Source: Candidatus Poribacteria bacterium
Lineage (GTDB): Bacteria; Poribacteria; WGA-4E; WGA-3G
Assembly (NCBI GenBank): GCA_028818705.1
Contig: JAPPNJ010000081.1
Location: 1 to 38,253 of the forward strand
Direction of reading: 5' to 3'
Length of the DNA stretch: 38,253 nt
Under the pieces are notes generated by a model. The model made no database searches. It had not been told where the DNA came from and worked only from the letters and a program-made list of their open reading frames with translations. The position numbers and the translations under genes were made by a program. This document shows, in pieces, positions 1-7,047 of this stretch. Every line of letters starts with the position of its first letter. Positions within the stretch are counted from its first letter, which is position 1.

Positions 1-228
1 AATATCCGGGATGAGCTACCCGGACACCGTCACCCTGCCGCCGAACGATTACCCTTGTCAGATTGTCCTCCAAAGTCTGGGTCGCAACGGCTTGCTTACG
101 GTCATGCTCAGATACCCCAAAATTTTATAGAAATCACTGGCTCACGCTCCTCGAAACCCTCGGAGAGGGTCAAGTCTTATAAATACGGAGAAGTCGAAGG
201 AAGTGGAAAAAGCATGCGAGATGCGTAA
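1..228 (+). other. Open frame running in from the left edge, unrecognised
   Basis: One plus-strand frame is open from base 1 to a TAA at 226-228 (75 codons), so it could be the 3' end of a gene that starts outside the window. The peptide is rich in Ser, Pro and Arg and matches no family I recognise. A six-base-arm hairpin with a three-base loop (ACCCTC/GAGGGT, 156-170) lies inside it. The rest of 1-292 shows nothing else. This may be decayed sequence. Confidence 0.18.
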
Positions 229-292
229 GCTAATATTCGAGAAACCCAATGCGCTATATGGGAAGGAATATCAAAAAGCAGGACACTGAGCG

Positions 293-1123
293 CTAAGAAA
301 AATTCAGCTCATCTAGCTCCATATCATCCTCGCAGGCGTCTTCTTGATGTAATAAAAGAGTCATCCTTCGGTCGAATTCATTATTGAGAATAGACGAGTA
401 ATACAGTTGTCCTGTACAAGCTTTGTCTGGAAAAGACCAATCGCTAAAATCACATTCTTCCATGTTGTCAGGTAAAGGTTGGCTCCCATTTTTGTCTGAG
501 TCAGTGTACAAAAAACTTGGGAAATTTTGGGTCGGCAGATATATATTAAACGCATCTGATTTAATAGGGTTCCACATTGTTCCTTGCTTATGGATAATTA
601 GGCAGCATGACTCTTTAGATAGGGCGATTGTTCTTCTTGCCGCTGCTTCCAGAGAAACGTCACATAATTTCCGTATCTTTTCTACGAGTGCCCACGATAG
701 GCCGTTCTTATGAATAATCGGGGAAATAATAGAAGCTGGCATTAGAAGTGCCGATGCAAACTGATTCGCTTCTTTCTCGAAACTGTCGTTATTGCCATCT
801 CCCAATGAAATGTCTTCAGCAGTGCACTGAAATTTGGACTTCCGGTTAGTTTGTATATGCAGATGAACATGTGCCAACTCGTGGGCAGCAGTAAATCGTT
901 TTCGGTGTCGATTGGGAATGTTCGAGTTGACAAGAATCGTCGCCCCAAAAATGTTGCCCATTGATATGCCGTGAAACTTTTCTGAGCTTAGCGCCTTTTC
1001 TTCTATGGTAATTTGATACTGCTGTGAAGACATCGCCTTGCAAACTTTTTCTGGAATTACAGGAACTTTGTCAAAACCCAAATCTTCCAGAAGTTGCTCT
1101 GCCTCAACTATCGCCTTTGGCAT
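293..1123 (-). CDS. ImmA/IrrE family metallo-endopeptidase
   Basis: This is a 276-residue zinc peptidase of the ImmA/IrrE (COG2856) family. The zinc site is the HELAH motif at residues 81-85, and a likely third ligand is a Glu in the EKEANQF segment near residues 116-122. Members usually cleave or inactivate a partner XRE repressor, and so switch on mobile-element or toxin genes after DNA damage or stress. The partner here is the XRE gene immediately upstream, whose 3' end overlaps this gene by 20 bases; the two are one operon with probable translational coupling. The region after about residue 180 is a family-variable C-terminal part that I do not recognise. The protease call is firm; the substrate (the neighbouring repressor) is inferred from family biology. 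Confidence 0.9.
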   Translation of the reverse strand: MPKAIVEAEQLLEDLGFDKVPVIPEKVCKAMSSQQYQITIEEKALSSEKFHGISMGNIFGATILVNSNIPNRHRKRFTAAHELAHVHLHIQTNRKSKFQCTAEDISLGDGNNDSFEKEANQFASALLMPASIISPIIHKNGLSWALVEKIRKLCDVSLEAAARRTIALSKESCCLIIHKQGTMWNPIKSDAFNIYLPTQNFPSFLYTDSDKNGSQPLPDNMEECDFSDWSFPDKACTGQLYYSSILNNEFDRRMTLLLHQEDACEDDMELDELNFS

Positions 1124-1502
1124 TGCTTCGATCCTTTAGGCTTCTAGCCAAGTCCAGAATAATTTTTTGTTCATCTTCACTTAGCTCATTTAAATCGCCA
1201 AATTGACGAAAGAAAGCTTGGGCGTGTTGAGTTACCTCTTCCTGTGTCGTCTCTCCTGTTAATTCTGACACTGACACCTTTAGAGCATCACTAATTTTTC
1301 TGATCACAACTAGCGAAGGAACACGCTGTCCTCTTTCAATCATGCTAATAGCAGAAGCCGTGATGCCTGCTTTCTTGGCTAAGTCTGATTGGCTCCAGTC
1401 GCATTCTTCTCGTAATTTTTTAATTTTTTCAGAAATATATTCTGCGCTTTGTGGACTGCGGTCCTTCATGCTATCACCATTGTGAATATATTCCTGTGAC
1501 AT
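1104..1502 (-). CDS. XRE-family helix-turn-helix repressor
   Basis: This is a small DNA-binding regulator with a Cro/C1-type helix-turn-helix at about residues 38-62 (SQSDLAKKAGITASAISMIE), followed by an acidic tail. It pairs with the overlapping ImmA-like peptidase downstream, an arrangement used by ICE and prophage switches and by COG2856-type toxin-antitoxin pairs. Two starts are possible: the ATG at 1502 given here, or an internal ATG at 1469 (Met12) preceded by GGTG. The second is attractive because a perfect palindrome (1484-1493) would then sit just upstream as an autoregulatory operator. No other gene is co-transcribed upstream. Confidence 0.88.
   Translation of the reverse strand: MSQEYIHNGDSMKDRSPQSAEYISEKIKKLREECDWSQSDLAKKAGITASAISMIERGQRVPSLVVIRKISDALKVSVSELTGETTQEEVTQHAQAFFRQFGDLNELSEDEQKIILDLARSLKDRSNAKGDS
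1484..1493. promoter_or_regulatory. Perfect palindrome, probable XRE operator
   Basis: GAATATATTC is a perfect 10-base palindrome, flanked by partly symmetric TGTG/GTGA bases. It lies inside the 5' end of the XRE gene if the 1502 start is used, or 14 bases upstream of the alternative ATG at 1469. Autorepression by the XRE protein is inferred from position alone. Confidence 0.4.
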
Positions 1503-1704
1503 ATGTTGACATTCCCATTTGTTTAATCTACATTATCACAGAATGAATAGCAATCACAATCTGGAGTGACAATGAGCAGCAAAAAATTTTTCGAGTATTG
1601 AGTATAGATGGAGGTAAAAATGTTTGATTGCAATTCAGACTTAATTTCTTTCCACAATAACGAAGTGACCTTGAACTCGACGCAACAGTCGGAAATACAT
1701 GAGA

Positions 1705-1759
1705 GCCGCGACGCTAACCGAACGCGTCGAAACAAGTAAGCGAACCACTTGCTCGCGGC
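1705..1759 (+). other. Compact structured element (nested inverted repeats)
   Basis: A 55-base element is closed by seven-base inverted repeats, GCCGCGA (1705-1711) and TCGCGGC (1753-1759). Inside are two hairpins with nine-base loops: CGACGC/GCGTCG (1709-1729) and CAAGT/ACTTG (1733-1751). The outer stem and the first hairpin share three bases, so either a three-way junction or two alternative folds could form. It lies 45 bases upstream of the lipase start, in the 302-base gap between the XRE gene and the lipase. It could be a leader regulator or a recombination site; no family was recognised. The rest of 1503-1704 is AT-rich and featureless. Confidence 0.35.
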
Positions 1760-1804
1760 ATCTAGGTATGGCCGGGTTATCCAGAAAAATTAGGAGGATG
1801 AGAG

Positions 1805-2920
1805 ATGACCATCGACGCAAATAGAGATTTCAAAGAGCTAGCCGAGATGAGTGTGCCGGTTAAGCGTGCCGCCTACAGTGATCGGACAGCCTGGATCATG
1901 GCCATACTCGCCGAGCTCGCTTACATCCCATTTGACGAGGAATCAGAGCAGACGATCCTGTCACTCGCGGCGGAACTTGCTAAGTTAACGGAGCAGGACA
2001 AGATCGCCGAGCGGCTCACGGAATTTCAGAAGATTTTGGCCGGGATCAACCCGGTACCCGGTACTGAGGCGGGGAAGAATGAAAGGCTAAAAGCGGCACT
2101 CAAAGTCGGTGGCTTCGAACTTGCTGGCGATGTCCTGCATAAACCGGAGACCGATACCCAAGGCTTTGTCGCATACCGCCGTGACGACAAGGGAACAAGC
2201 ATGGCGGTCATCTGCTTTCGTGGCACCAAGCAGATTAAAGATTGGATGACAAATGTGGACATCAGGCCTGTACCGATTACGGACCCTAAGACAGGTGCCA
2301 TAATCGGCAACATGCACAAGGGTTTTCATGACGCCTACAGGTCAGTGCACGACGATATATTCAATCGCCTGAAAGGCCATGAGGATTTGCCGCTTTATAT
2401 TGCTGGACACTCCTTGGGTGGCGCGCTTGCAGTGGTCGCCACATGGTTCCAAAGCTCACAACAGCTCGCCGCCTGCTATACATTTGGCACGCCTCGCGTC
2501 GGGGACCAAGGCCTGATCGACCGCTTTAAGACGCCGATTTATCGGATCGTCAATGGTCCCGACCCAGTAACATTGGTACCGCCGTCGGGCTTCGCGCGTG
2601 ATATCTGCAAGGGAATTATACGTGTACTTGGCTTCGTTTTGCCGTTCTGGGGATGGGCCGATTGGGTGACGAACTTATTGATTCGTGTGCAGAGGTTCCG
2701 CCACTACGGGTATATGCGATACCTGACGGTCGCTGATGCCGGCCCGAACGGAGACTATCCCAATCTTCGTTTGGAATTTGCCCTATCCACCCTTCAGCGT
2801 TTGATCCGCTTCTATAAACTCCGTACCTCACGCAAAGCGGATCGTATCGACAAGTACCACGACATGGTGCGCTATCGAAATAAGCTTCGGGCACATGCAC
2901 TGAGACGTAATCAGATGTGA
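1805..2920 (+). CDS. Class 3 lipase family protein
   Basis: This is a 371-residue alpha/beta-hydrolase of the lipase class 3 (PF01764) family. The nucleophile elbow is GHSLGG with Ser203; Asp253 in the NGPDP segment and His300 in the FRHYGY segment complete a plausible triad. Such enzymes hydrolyse acyl esters in lipids. A hydrophobic stretch near residues 268-292 follows the Asp and may help membrane binding. There is no clear N-terminal signal peptide, so a cytoplasmic or membrane-facing enzyme is likely. The start is well supported: AGGAGGAT at 1792-1799 lies five bases before the ATG. A DUF1508 gene with the same ribosome-binding sequence follows. In this island a membrane-attacking defence effector or a toxin is possible, but that role is inference. 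Confidence 0.85.
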   Translation: MTIDANRDFKELAEMSVPVKRAAYSDRTAWIMAILAELAYIPFDEESEQTILSLAAELAKLTEQDKIAERLTEFQKILAGINPVPGTEAGKNERLKAALKVGGFELAGDVLHKPETDTQGFVAYRRDDKGTSMAVICFRGTKQIKDWMTNVDIRPVPITDPKTGAIIGNMHKGFHDAYRSVHDDIFNRLKGHEDLPLYIAGHSLGGALAVVATWFQSSQQLAACYTFGTPRVGDQGLIDRFKTPIYRIVNGPDPVTLVPPSGFARDICKGIIRVLGFVLPFWGWADWVTNLLIRVQRFRHYGYMRYLTVADAGPNGDYPNLRLEFALSTLQRLIRFYKLRTSRKADRIDKYHDMVRYRNKLRAHALRRNQM

Positions 2921-2972
2921 TTGGTGTGGTGGAACTATTGAACCCATATTGTGGCGGAAACCGCTCTAAAAC

Positions 2973-2992
2973 AGGAGGATGAAGCAATGTAA
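2973..2992 (+). promoter_or_regulatory. Strong Shine-Dalgarno followed by a start-stop mini-ORF
   Basis: AGGAGGAT (2973-2980) is followed by ATG at 2987-2989 and immediately by TAA at 2990-2992. The same Shine-Dalgarno octamer precedes the lipase and, exactly 100 bases downstream (3073-3080), the DUF1508 gene. This may be the scar of a deleted gene or a ribosome-loading start-stop element. An in-frame ATG at 2996 would extend the DUF1508 protein by 30 residues, but its spacing from this site is poor. A short GCGG/CCGC hairpin lies just upstream. Confidence 0.4.
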
Positions 2993-3085
2993 AAAATGGC
3001 ATGCTTGTCAGTACCCAACATTGACTCGCACTCATTTGCAAGCATAACTAATTGGCCTATGGGGCTGAATCAAGGAGGATTAAAG

Positions 3086-3418
3086 ATGGCCGGTAAGTTT
3101 GAACTGTTCAAAGATTCGAGGGACGAATATCGATTTCGACTCAAAGCAGGCAACGGCGAAATAATTCTAAGGAGCGAGGGTTACACGACCAAGGCTGGTG
3201 CGGAAAACGGGATCGACTCAGTCAAAATTAACGCACCCGTTGATGCGAGGTATGACCGCAAGATGTCGAGCAACGGCAAGTATTACTTCAATCTCTTGGC
3301 TGCCAACAACCAAGTGATTGGCACCTCTGAGATGTACGAAACCGCTGCTGGTCGGGACAACGGTATTGAAAGCGTGAAGAGTAATGCTCCAACAGCAGTG
3401 ATTGACGATCTGACATAG
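3086..3418 (+). CDS. YegP-like DUF1508 protein
   Basis: This is a 110-residue protein made of two tandem DUF1508 (YegP, PF07411) repeats of about 48 residues. Each begins with a GKFELF- or GKYYFNL-like strand and carries an AG-x-x-NGI-x-S-V-K helix and the N-A-P turn (DNGIESVKSNAP in the second). The biochemical function of the family is not established. The ATG at 3086 is chosen over an upstream in-frame ATG (2996) because AGGAGGAT lies five bases before it. It follows the lipase gene in the same direction with a 165-base gap that contains the start-stop element, so the two probably share a transcript. Confidence 0.88.
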   Translation: MAGKFELFKDSRDEYRFRLKAGNGEIILRSEGYTTKAGAENGIDSVKINAPVDARYDRKMSSNGKYYFNLLAANNQVIGTSEMYETAAGRDNGIESVKSNAPTAVIDDLT

Positions 3419-3477
3419 CTCGCCCATCAGATATAAGGTCGTCGCTTACTTATTTCTGGTTGCGTATGTGCCACGTA

Positions 3478-3527
3478 CCCAATATATACTCCTGGAAAAT
3501 GTATTATTTCCAGGGGTTTATATTGGG
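3478..3527. repeat. 50-base near-perfect palindrome
   Basis: The 5' arm CCCAATATA..CCTGGAAA (3478-3498) pairs with TTTCCAGG..TATATTGGG (3507-3527), with one mismatch and one G-T pair across the intervening four bases and an eight-base loop. It lies 60 bases after the DUF1508 stop in the 3419-3794 gap. There is no T-tract, so it is not a textbook terminator. It could be a recombination site, a mobile-element end or a processing hairpin. The rest of the gap holds only unsupported short frames. Confidence 0.55.
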
Positions 3528-3794
3528 TGGGGCAGTTGTATTTCCGAGACCGATATTCGCTTGCAATTACGATATGATTTCCAGTTGGCTTTCAGAACTT
3601 CAAAGCGCTGCAAGAGGATTGTCAGAGCCAAATATGTTTCTTTTGTTTTCCGCTAGCTCTGCTCCATGTTAGCTGCTGGTGTTGTACGACACTTGGTGCT
3701 TATCATATTTCCCGCTTCGGACTATTTTCGTTATCAGTTGTGTTCGCGAGGCCGTTATCTGCTTGGCCTGAAACCATCGGTCTGAACCCATTCA

Positions 3795-4385
3795 TCAGCA
3801 CTGTGGGCCGGACCGACACAAGTTCAACGCCTCTTTAAGGCTGGCTACTCCCAACATCCTCTTGATTTCGACTTCATATGCATCCGAAAGGGGTGTCCAT
3901 ATCCCCGCCTTTTTTGCGTTTATCAGGTAACTGATGCCATCTCGTCCATCCGTTCTTTTGCGGGCGCTGCAAATTGCGAGAGAGGCGAGCTTCTCGGCAG
4001 TGAGTCCTTCGATGTTCGCGCGGATACATGTGTAAATCACTTTATCGATCTTTTCGAACTTTCGACACGTCTTGATTACAACCGTATTGGTTGTGATGGT
4101 CCTGGGTGGAGTGTAGTTCACGCCCTCTTTACGGATCTCACGCCGATACAGGCAATCTTTTGCCTCGCAAAGAGGCAAATCGACGACTAGTATCTGTGCG
4201 GCGACGTGGGCTCCCCTATTATCAGGGACAAGGGTCGGCGCACCATTGCGTCTATAGCTTTTTCGGGCGTACTCGACCTTGAAGGGTGTATAGCAAGGTA
4301 TTCGACGAACAATCGCTGGAGCTATCTCGAATCCAGGTTCGTGGATCAGGGAGCCATACGCAAGTATACCAATAGAATTCGTCAT
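3795..4385 (-). CDS. Probable gamma-glutamylcyclotransferase-fold protein
   Basis: This is a 196-residue protein whose N-terminus has the AYGSL signature (residues 9-13) of the GGCT/AIG2-like fold, where the glycine loop binds a gamma-glutamyl substrate. I could not place the usual catalytic Glu with certainty, so activity is unproven. It starts four bases after the AbiEii stop and reads as the third gene of the abiE operon. However, its codon usage and base composition are much less GC-rich than abiE, with an abrupt change at the junction. No strong Shine-Dalgarno is visible, so translation may depend on coupling to abiEii. It may be an older resident gene that abiE landed beside, or a true third component. 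Confidence 0.5.
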   Translation of the reverse strand: MTNSIGILAYGSLIHEPGFEIAPAIVRRIPCYTPFKVEYARKSYRRNGAPTLVPDNRGAHVAAQILVVDLPLCEAKDCLYRREIRKEGVNYTPPRTITTNTVVIKTCRKFEKIDKVIYTCIRANIEGLTAEKLASLAICSARKRTDGRDGISYLINAKKAGIWTPLSDAYEVEIKRMLGVASLKEALNLCRSGPQC

Positions 4386-4389
4386 AATC

Positions 4390-5361
4390 TCAGGGCAATC
4401 CCTTGTGGCTGCGCACGTTGAGGGCCTTCCATTCCAGAAGTGGTTGGACCTGGATGCGTTCTTGGAGGGATGAATCGGAGGTCAGGATCGTCGCGTCGAT
4501 TTCACCCTTGTCCAACAGGAGGTCGAGAAACGCCTGCTCGGCTTCGGTAAACGGCAGCAAAGCGGACAGGCTCCTCCTGGTCTCCTCCAGCAGTTGCGCT
4601 CCGTATTCCGCGAGCGACGCCTGTTCTCCCGGCTGACGGACTCGGAGTGTGGGAGCGAGCAGCCTGGCCAACTCCGATTCATCATAGTCCACGTCTTCGA
4701 TCGAGATGGTCCGCCAGTCCTTGCGGTTCATCGCCCCGTAGACAACGAAGGCTATACGGAGCCGCTCGCGCTGAAGAGTGTCCATATCGAGTATGCGATG
4801 ACAATCGAACAGATCTCTCGCCTGTCTGCGTGAAAACAGTGCCGAAAGCTTGCCGGCCGCGAGTTCATGAAGATCGAGAAGTGGAACGTCCTTGGCCTGA
4901 TAGTTCCCGAGCGGATGTGAATCGGCGTGGTGGATATCCCAAAGCGGTTGCATGAACATGAAATTCAAATCGACTTCAAGGCTCCCGGTTTGCCCGGTGT
5001 AGCTCGGGTAGCTCAACCGCCACTTGCCTCCGGCGTGTTCTCTTGGCGTCCTCCGGACCGTGAACCCCTCACGGGAAAAAACCGCCTGGGCCGCCTGCTC
5101 GATTCTCGGCCGCTCCTCCAGCATTTCCTCGCGCTCGAGCGCGCCGATGTAGTTGAGGTCGATGTCCACGGACAACCGGGGATGGCGCAGGACGAACAGG
5201 TTCAGGGACGTGCCGCCCTTGAGGACCCATCTTCCCTTGAGCGACGGGTGCGTGTTCAGGGCGTTCAGGAGATGCATCAGACAGAAAACCTTCTCGACCA
5301 CCTCCGCGTTGAATCCGTTGGCTCGGGCCACGGGCAGGATCTCCGAGACGGAAAATCTCAC
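4390..5361 (-). CDS. abiEii: AbiEii/AbiGii-family nucleotidyltransferase toxin
   Basis: This is a 323-residue toxin of the type IV AbiE system. It belongs to the DUF1814 nucleotidyltransferase family, whose members block growth (some by modifying tRNA). The N-terminal core shows the conserved GGTSL (residues about 49-53) and SVDIDLNY (about 63-70) motifs. A second acidic motif is LEVDLNF, followed by the LAAGKLSALFSRRQARDLFD region that completes the active site. The GTG start at 5361 overlaps the antitoxin stop by four bases (GTGA), which fits translational coupling. The sequence is intact and distinctly GC-rich. It would act in the cytoplasm when phage infection disturbs antitoxin control. 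Confidence 0.92.
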   Translation of the reverse strand: MRFSVSEILPVARANGFNAEVVEKVFCLMHLLNALNTHPSLKGRWVLKGGTSLNLFVLRHPRLSVDIDLNYIGALEREEMLEERPRIEQAAQAVFSREGFTVRRTPREHAGGKWRLSYPSYTGQTGSLEVDLNFMFMQPLWDIHHADSHPLGNYQAKDVPLLDLHELAAGKLSALFSRRQARDLFDCHRILDMDTLQRERLRIAFVVYGAMNRKDWRTISIEDVDYDESELARLLAPTLRVRQPGEQASLAEYGAQLLEETRRSLSALLPFTEAEQAFLDLLLDKGEIDATILTSDSSLQERIQVQPLLEWKALNVRSHKGLP

Positions 5362-6194
5362 GACACCTCTTCCCAGGATCGATTCAGGATTTCATCCGGG
5401 ACCATCAGGTTCCAGCCTTTCACCAACCGGCAACCCCTGGGCCTGCCTCGCGTCAAGTGGTGGGGCTGCCTCGGGCGCAGCTTGCGCAGGGCGTCCAGAT
5501 GGGTTTCCTCCACCATCAAGGGCTCCCTGTGCTGTTCCAGGAAAAACCCCACCTTTGCGGCGGTGGTCGCGTTCTCCAGCAGGCGGGTGTACTCGATGAC
5601 CTGTTCCAGGTCGAAGAACTCCACCGATTCCAGGGACCGCCATATCTCCTCCCAGGTTCCGGTCAGGTCCGGCCGGTCCAGCGCATCGACCATGGTTCTT
5701 TCGTGGTTGGTCACCCGGAGTTTCACGCCGGAGCGCTCATGGCGGGTGACTCCGAACATCGCCTCTCCTTTCGCCAGCAGCGGCGGCGGAACGGGCGCGC
5801 GCCGGAACTCGTGGGATTGAAACGTAAGCGGAAGCGACTTGGTCGCCGAGACGTAGACCAGCCTCCAGTGGACCGAGTACGCCCTCCCGTGGAACTCCAG
5901 GGCCGTGTGGTAGCCCAGCACCGCGTCCCCGGTCATCCTGGCCGCCACCAGGAATGGATCGACCGGTGCGGTTGCAGGGTCCATTCCCCGGGGAACCGTC
6001 GCATACAGGCCGCGACGCACATGGACGATCCGGCCTTGCTTGCGGTGGTAGGCCAGCAGCGAATTGCGGGTGTGGGTGTTTCCGGACCCCCGCTCGGACA
6101 GGAAGCGATCCAGTTCGTCCATCGTGAACACGGCGCGCCGGTCCAGGAATTCATTGAGTCTCACGGAATTGTTTCTTTGATTATTAGTCGACAT
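5358..6194 (-). CDS. abiEi: AbiEi-family antitoxin / transcriptional repressor
   Basis: This is a 278-residue antitoxin of the AbiE type IV system: an N-terminal winged helix-turn-helix (about residues 12-62) followed by the AbiEi antitoxin domain. AbiEi proteins repress their own promoter by binding inverted repeats and counteract AbiEii without a stable complex. The ATG at 6194 is preferred over an upstream TTG at 6233, because the TTG lies inside a good promoter and the protein core begins soon after Met at 6194. The leader would be only a few bases, so translation may be nearly leaderless. The gene is GC-rich, while its upstream region is strongly AT-rich, marking the module edge. Confidence 0.9.
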   Translation of the reverse strand: MSTNNQRNNSVRLNEFLDRRAVFTMDELDRFLSERGSGNTHTRNSLLAYHRKQGRIVHVRRGLYATVPRGMDPATAPVDPFLVAARMTGDAVLGYHTALEFHGRAYSVHWRLVYVSATKSLPLTFQSHEFRRAPVPPPLLAKGEAMFGVTRHERSGVKLRVTNHERTMVDALDRPDLTGTWEEIWRSLESVEFFDLEQVIEYTRLLENATTAAKVGFFLEQHREPLMVEETHLDALRKLRPRQPHHLTRGRPRGCRLVKGWNLMVPDEILNRSWEEVS

Positions 6195-6204
6195 AATAGC
6201 AATA

Positions 6205-6233
6205 AATTTAACCGTATTTAAGATATTTATCAA
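6205..6233 (-). promoter_or_regulatory. Sigma-70-like promoter of the abiE operon
   Basis: On the minus strand TTGATA (6233-6228) and TAAATT (6210-6205) are separated by exactly 17 bases. Transcription would begin around 6198, only about four bases before the abiEi ATG. AbiEi family proteins bind repeats over such promoters, so autorepression here is likely. Confidence 0.5.
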
Positions 6234-6317
6234 TACATATATGATAAACGGTCGAAATAAGAGGGATTTTATTAGTACTTGTCCATCGATTCGTCAAGCA
6301 ACTGGCTCCGCGCTACT

Positions 6318-6570
6318 GACCGCCTTCGCCCGTTTTCAGGCAGTAGGGCGTTTCCGGCGAGCGGGAAATCCATGTAGTCTGTTGAAACTGTTGTGGATAG
6401 TTTGTTTTTGGGAGTTTCATTAGGAATTCGGTTTATGTAATGCGTAATCAAACCGAAAGCGGGCGAATTACAACTCCTGCGCAGTAGGGCGAGCCATTGT
6501 CATATTTGTTCAGTCGTCGAGTTATAACGTCGCCAATTTCAGAAGCAGTTCTTTGTATATCGCAGGATAG
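6318..6570 (+). repeat. Degenerate dispersed intergenic repeat, copy A
   Basis: This shares blocks with copy B (about 21300-21545), including CGCCCGTTTTCAG and CGAATTACAACTCC, and a further aligned tract starting at TGTTC near 6512. It shares GTAGTCTGTTGAAACT with copy C (about 13390-13446). It sits between the abiE and Shango modules. The minus strand of copies A and B keeps an aligned peptide, CAGVVIR, in otherwise broken frames, so the repeat may be decayed coding sequence. The remaining bases of 6240-7047 hold no gene I can support. Confidence 0.5.
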
Positions 6571-6899
6571 TTATTTTGAGCCGGTACTTTACCAGCCTAC
6601 ACCACCCCGCGACTGAACGGATACCCATTGTCGAACCATTATGTAGCTCTCTTCCAAAATCCGACTTGCGAGTTGGAGCACCTCATGTACTGAGTGGCAA
6701 TTATCGCCTTGATTTGAAGACTACTCAGAAATACCATTATGGCTTTCACCACATAGAAACTGCACGTAAGTTTTGTGGGACTGAATGAGATGTGCCGATT
6801 CGGGCTCGGCAATATGTACTGCGTCTAATGTCACATATAGGCGCTCAGACATTACGGCGCTAATGTCTTGTCTTGATAAAACTCTCACAGGGACACGTC

Positions 6900-6926
6900 T
6901 TGTTCAATCCGCTTACCTAGTATAAA
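6900..6926 (+). promoter_or_regulatory. Possible promoter of the Shango operon
   Basis: TTGTTC (6900-6905) and TATAAA (6921-6926) have a short 15-base spacer, about 120 bases upstream of sngA. It is the best sigma-70-like pair I see there, but the spacing is not ideal. Confidence 0.22.
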
Positions 6927-7047
6927 ACGCTGAGAAAAAACACCTAACTGGCGGGGCGGTAAAGCTTCCAGAGGATTTCCTCGCAACTTGGCGATTTGTA
7001 AAAGCTGCCACGGTTGGTAGGCAGACGAACACAACTCGGAGTATTTG

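Noticed and set aside
4927..5820. Long plus-strand open frame of 297 codons opposite abiE
   Set aside because: It is an antisense shadow of GC-rich abiEi/abiEii, both of which show clear family motifs.
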